This document shows positions 62,239 to 64,000 of a stretch of DNA of 64,000 nt, piece by piece (position 1 is the first letter of the stretch; each line of letters begins with the position of its first letter). The DNA is taken from the NCBI GenBank assembly GCA_963556195.1, contig OY744520.1:554501-618500 (forward strand), written 5' to 3'. The translations under genes were made by a program, and so were the position numbers. The DNA comes from Sepiola atlantica (Eukaryota; Mollusca; Cephalopoda; Sepiida; Sepiolidae). The notes under the pieces were generated by a model. The model had not been told where the DNA came from. It worked only from the letters and a program-made list of their open reading frames with translations, and did no database searches.

Positions 62239-62490
62239 TATGGGCCCAAATTCTAGTATATATTAATTAGTTTTTAACGTAAATTTGTAGTTAAAGCAAA
62301 ATAAATTGTTTTGGACTATTAAAAGAATTTCCAACGCTATTGATAATGTTTAACCATTCATTTATTTATTTTTAATCATTGCTTATGTTTGAATTCATGT
62401 TTTGAAACATGACGTTAATCATAAATCTATGACATCACATCAAGGCTATAATTATTTTTTTAAGGTAATGTTTTAAGATCTATTTATAAG

Positions 62491-62557
62491 AAAATCTAAA
62501 TAGCTCAGTTCGTAGAACATCAGATTAAAGATCTCAAGGTTTTAGTTTCCAGTCATG
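62491..62557 (+). repeat. tRNA-Phe-like segment in Helitron
   Basis: AAATAGCTCAGTTCGTAGAA and CAGATTAAAGATCTCAAGG match the D-arm and anticodon-arm order of tRNA-Phe (TAGCTCAGTTGGGAGAG; AGACTGAAGATCTAAAGG). The T-arm GGTTTTAGTTTCC is decayed and there is no acceptor stem. A tRNA pseudogene or SINE head. Confidence 0.5.
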
Positions 62558-62837
62558 GCATTTGCTTTATTTGTTGGGAATTTATTATTTAGTATTTATG
62601 CAATATTTTCCATTTCTAAAAGACATTAAAATATTTCTTAAAAAAATTGTGATTGACAGACAGACATACAGAGAAAATACCCTTTATGAGTGGACTAGGC
62701 AAAATATCCTCCCTGCGGTCATATATTTTAGCTAGGCCGCAGCGTCTCTTCCTCCTGTGACTGAAGAGTTCCACAGTCAACCGAGCGGGTTTAGTGAATT
62801 TTTTTAAGTGAGTTAATTTGAAACACTTCCATAAGTT

Positions 62838-62882
62838 TAGTTAGTAATGACTAAGACTGAGGTTCGCGGTTTCGATTTTCAG
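62838..62882 (+). repeat. second tRNA-like remnant
   Basis: TAATGACTAAGACTGAGG and a B-box-like GGTTTCGATTTTC. This looks like a diverged second copy of 62491-62557; both are followed by GACAGACA runs, suggesting a ~340-bp internal duplication. Confidence 0.35.
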
Positions 62883-63283
62883 TGTCGGCGTCAAGTTTCT
62901 TTATTGTTTATTTATGTAAAATAAGTTTTGTACGTTTAGAAAAATTTCCACAGACAGACAGACAGAAAAATTGTTTATATTATTAGTAGATAACCTTTAT
63001 TTGTAGTTGTTAGTCTGCAATCTGTTTTTGATGACGTTAATCTTTGCAAGGAAGTGTCCCCGTCCTCTCACATACGGCATTTGGTATTCTCAAATGGTCA
63101 CCCATCTGATACCGACCAGACTCAACATCACTTAACTATTGTAATCTAACAAGAATTGGTATATAAACGTGATTGCATCAGCCATAAATAATACAAATTT
63201 AAGATTAAAATATCTAAAATATTTTTTTTCCGCAATTTTCGAAATCACTGCATTATTTTGTTTATTTCTAATTTTATTTATTA

Positions 63284-64000
63284 CTAGCGGGGCTACCCGG
63301 CGTTGCTCGGGGTCATAAAAACATAATTGAAGAAAAATCGCGTGTGTAACATCTTTATATTAAAACTTTATTTCTCTCCCTCTCTCTCTATAGCTGTCTC
63401 TTTATCTTTCTACTTTTATCTACCCTGGTCGCTACTTTTAAATTTTGCCTTTTGTGAAAGCTGTTTCTTTCCCACCATTTCATTCTACGTTTCACAGGGC
63501 AATAGTATGACTTATTTCTATAAAAAGTACCACCACTGTCTGCGCCTTCTATATAGGTACTTATAACCGCACCGGTGTTTATACTATATATTTTGAATCC
63601 CCTCATGATATCCTTCATCATTTTAACTCCCCTCGTTGTATTCATCATTTTCGATCTCCTCATACTATTAGTCATTTTCAAACCCCTCATAATATTCTTC
63701 ATCATTTTCAATCTCCTCATACTATTAATCATTTTCATTCCCCTCATAATATTCTTCATCATTTTCAATCCTCTCGTAATATTCCTCATCATTTTCAATC
63801 CGCTCATGATATTCTTAATAATTTTCAATCCTCTCATGATATTCTTCATTTTTTCAATCCTCTCATGATATTCTTCATTATTTTCAATCCCCTCATGATA
63901 TTCTTCATCATTTTCAATCCCCTCATGATATTCTTCATCATTTTCAATCCTCTCATGGTATATTTCATCATTTTCGATCCTCTCATGGTATATTTCATCA
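63284..64000 (-). mobile_element. Helitron, same subfamily as 23133, continuing past window
   Basis: CTAG at 63284-63287 with host A at 63283, then GCGGGGCTACCCGGCGTTGC as at 23136. Near-identical to 23133-23430 through GCAATAGTATGAC and AAAAAGTACCAC to TCTATATAGGTACTTAT. At about 63588 it changes to a 30-bp tandem repeat not found in the 23-kb copy. The element is cut by the window end. Confidence 0.75.
63588..64000 (+). repeat. 30-bp minisatellite inside Helitron
   Basis: About 14 units of CTCATGATATTCTTCATCAT plus TTTCAATCC, spacing 30 bp with a few 27-29-bp units, running off the window end. Encoded Ile/Phe or Met/Lys repeats are not proteins. Confidence 0.95.

Larger units (their letters stand above)
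62229..62991 (-). mobile_element. Helitron-like segment with 5' terminus
   Basis: The minus strand starts TCTACTAATAATATAAAC at 62991 followed by CTGTCTGTCTGTCTG, a typical Helitron 5' end, with host T at 62992. The matching 3' hairpin is not found before 62229, so it may be a truncated element, or the 5' end belongs to the element with its 3' end at 61510. Confidence 0.5.

Overview
The window is eukaryotic repeat-rich DNA, and I see no convincing host protein-coding gene in it. The left 23 kb is AT-rich. It holds many long (TA)n microsatellites, tRNA-derived SINE-like pieces, Penelope-like retroelement remnants with hammerhead ribozymes, a mariner-type MITE and non-autonomous Helitrons. This mixture fits an invertebrate animal, most likely a mollusc and perhaps a cephalopod. 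That identification is inference from repeat style, not from a marker gene.

Layout. 0-2.7 kb: SINE-like and hammerhead-ribozyme-bearing fragments between TA microsatellites. 2.7-14.6 kb: mostly featureless AT-rich DNA with one TIR element (8.08-8.46 kb). 14.6-15.5 kb and 18.4-18.8 kb: decayed Penelope-like elements (RT tail and GIY-YIG nuclease), with cryptically simple (TG/TA)-rich DNA at 15.5-17.3 kb and a complete hammerhead ribozyme fold at 17.73 kb. 22.9 kb: the tail of a broken LINE. 23.13-30.26 kb: a minus-strand Helitron whose core is replaced by two minisatellites and about 31 copies of a 179-bp satellite.

30.9-60.25 kb is the main object: four full-length, apparently intact non-LTR retrotransposons, all on the plus strand and joined head to tail. 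Each has ORF1 (CCHC zinc-knuckle protein) and ORF2 (APE-type endonuclease, reverse transcriptase, C-terminal CCHC). By domain order and motifs they belong with the L1-like Tx1 group, the group that contains the U2 snRNA-targeting Keno lineage. Copies 1 and 2 are a 7,243-bp direct tandem repeat and look identical. Copy 3 differs at clustered sites. Copy 4 is a second, clearly related family. The sequence just before copy 4, and again just after it, is the first ~47 nt of U2 snRNA; copies 1-3 begin with a weaker U2-like stretch. A minus-strand U2-like head lies just upstream of copy 1. No complete U2 gene is present.

The U2-headed elements share non-coding architecture that deserves attention: serial small hairpins with C-U-Y-U-U loops resembling U2 stem-loop I, a duplicated leader module before ORF1, a 3' UTR hairpin whose loop differs between families, and a perfect TACTAAC (complementary to the U2 branch-site-binding region) at the same 3' UTR place in all four. 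60.3-64 kb returns to minisatellites and Helitrons, including two Helitrons abutting at one AT insertion site and another copy of the 23-kb Helitron subfamily with a different tandem-repeat core.
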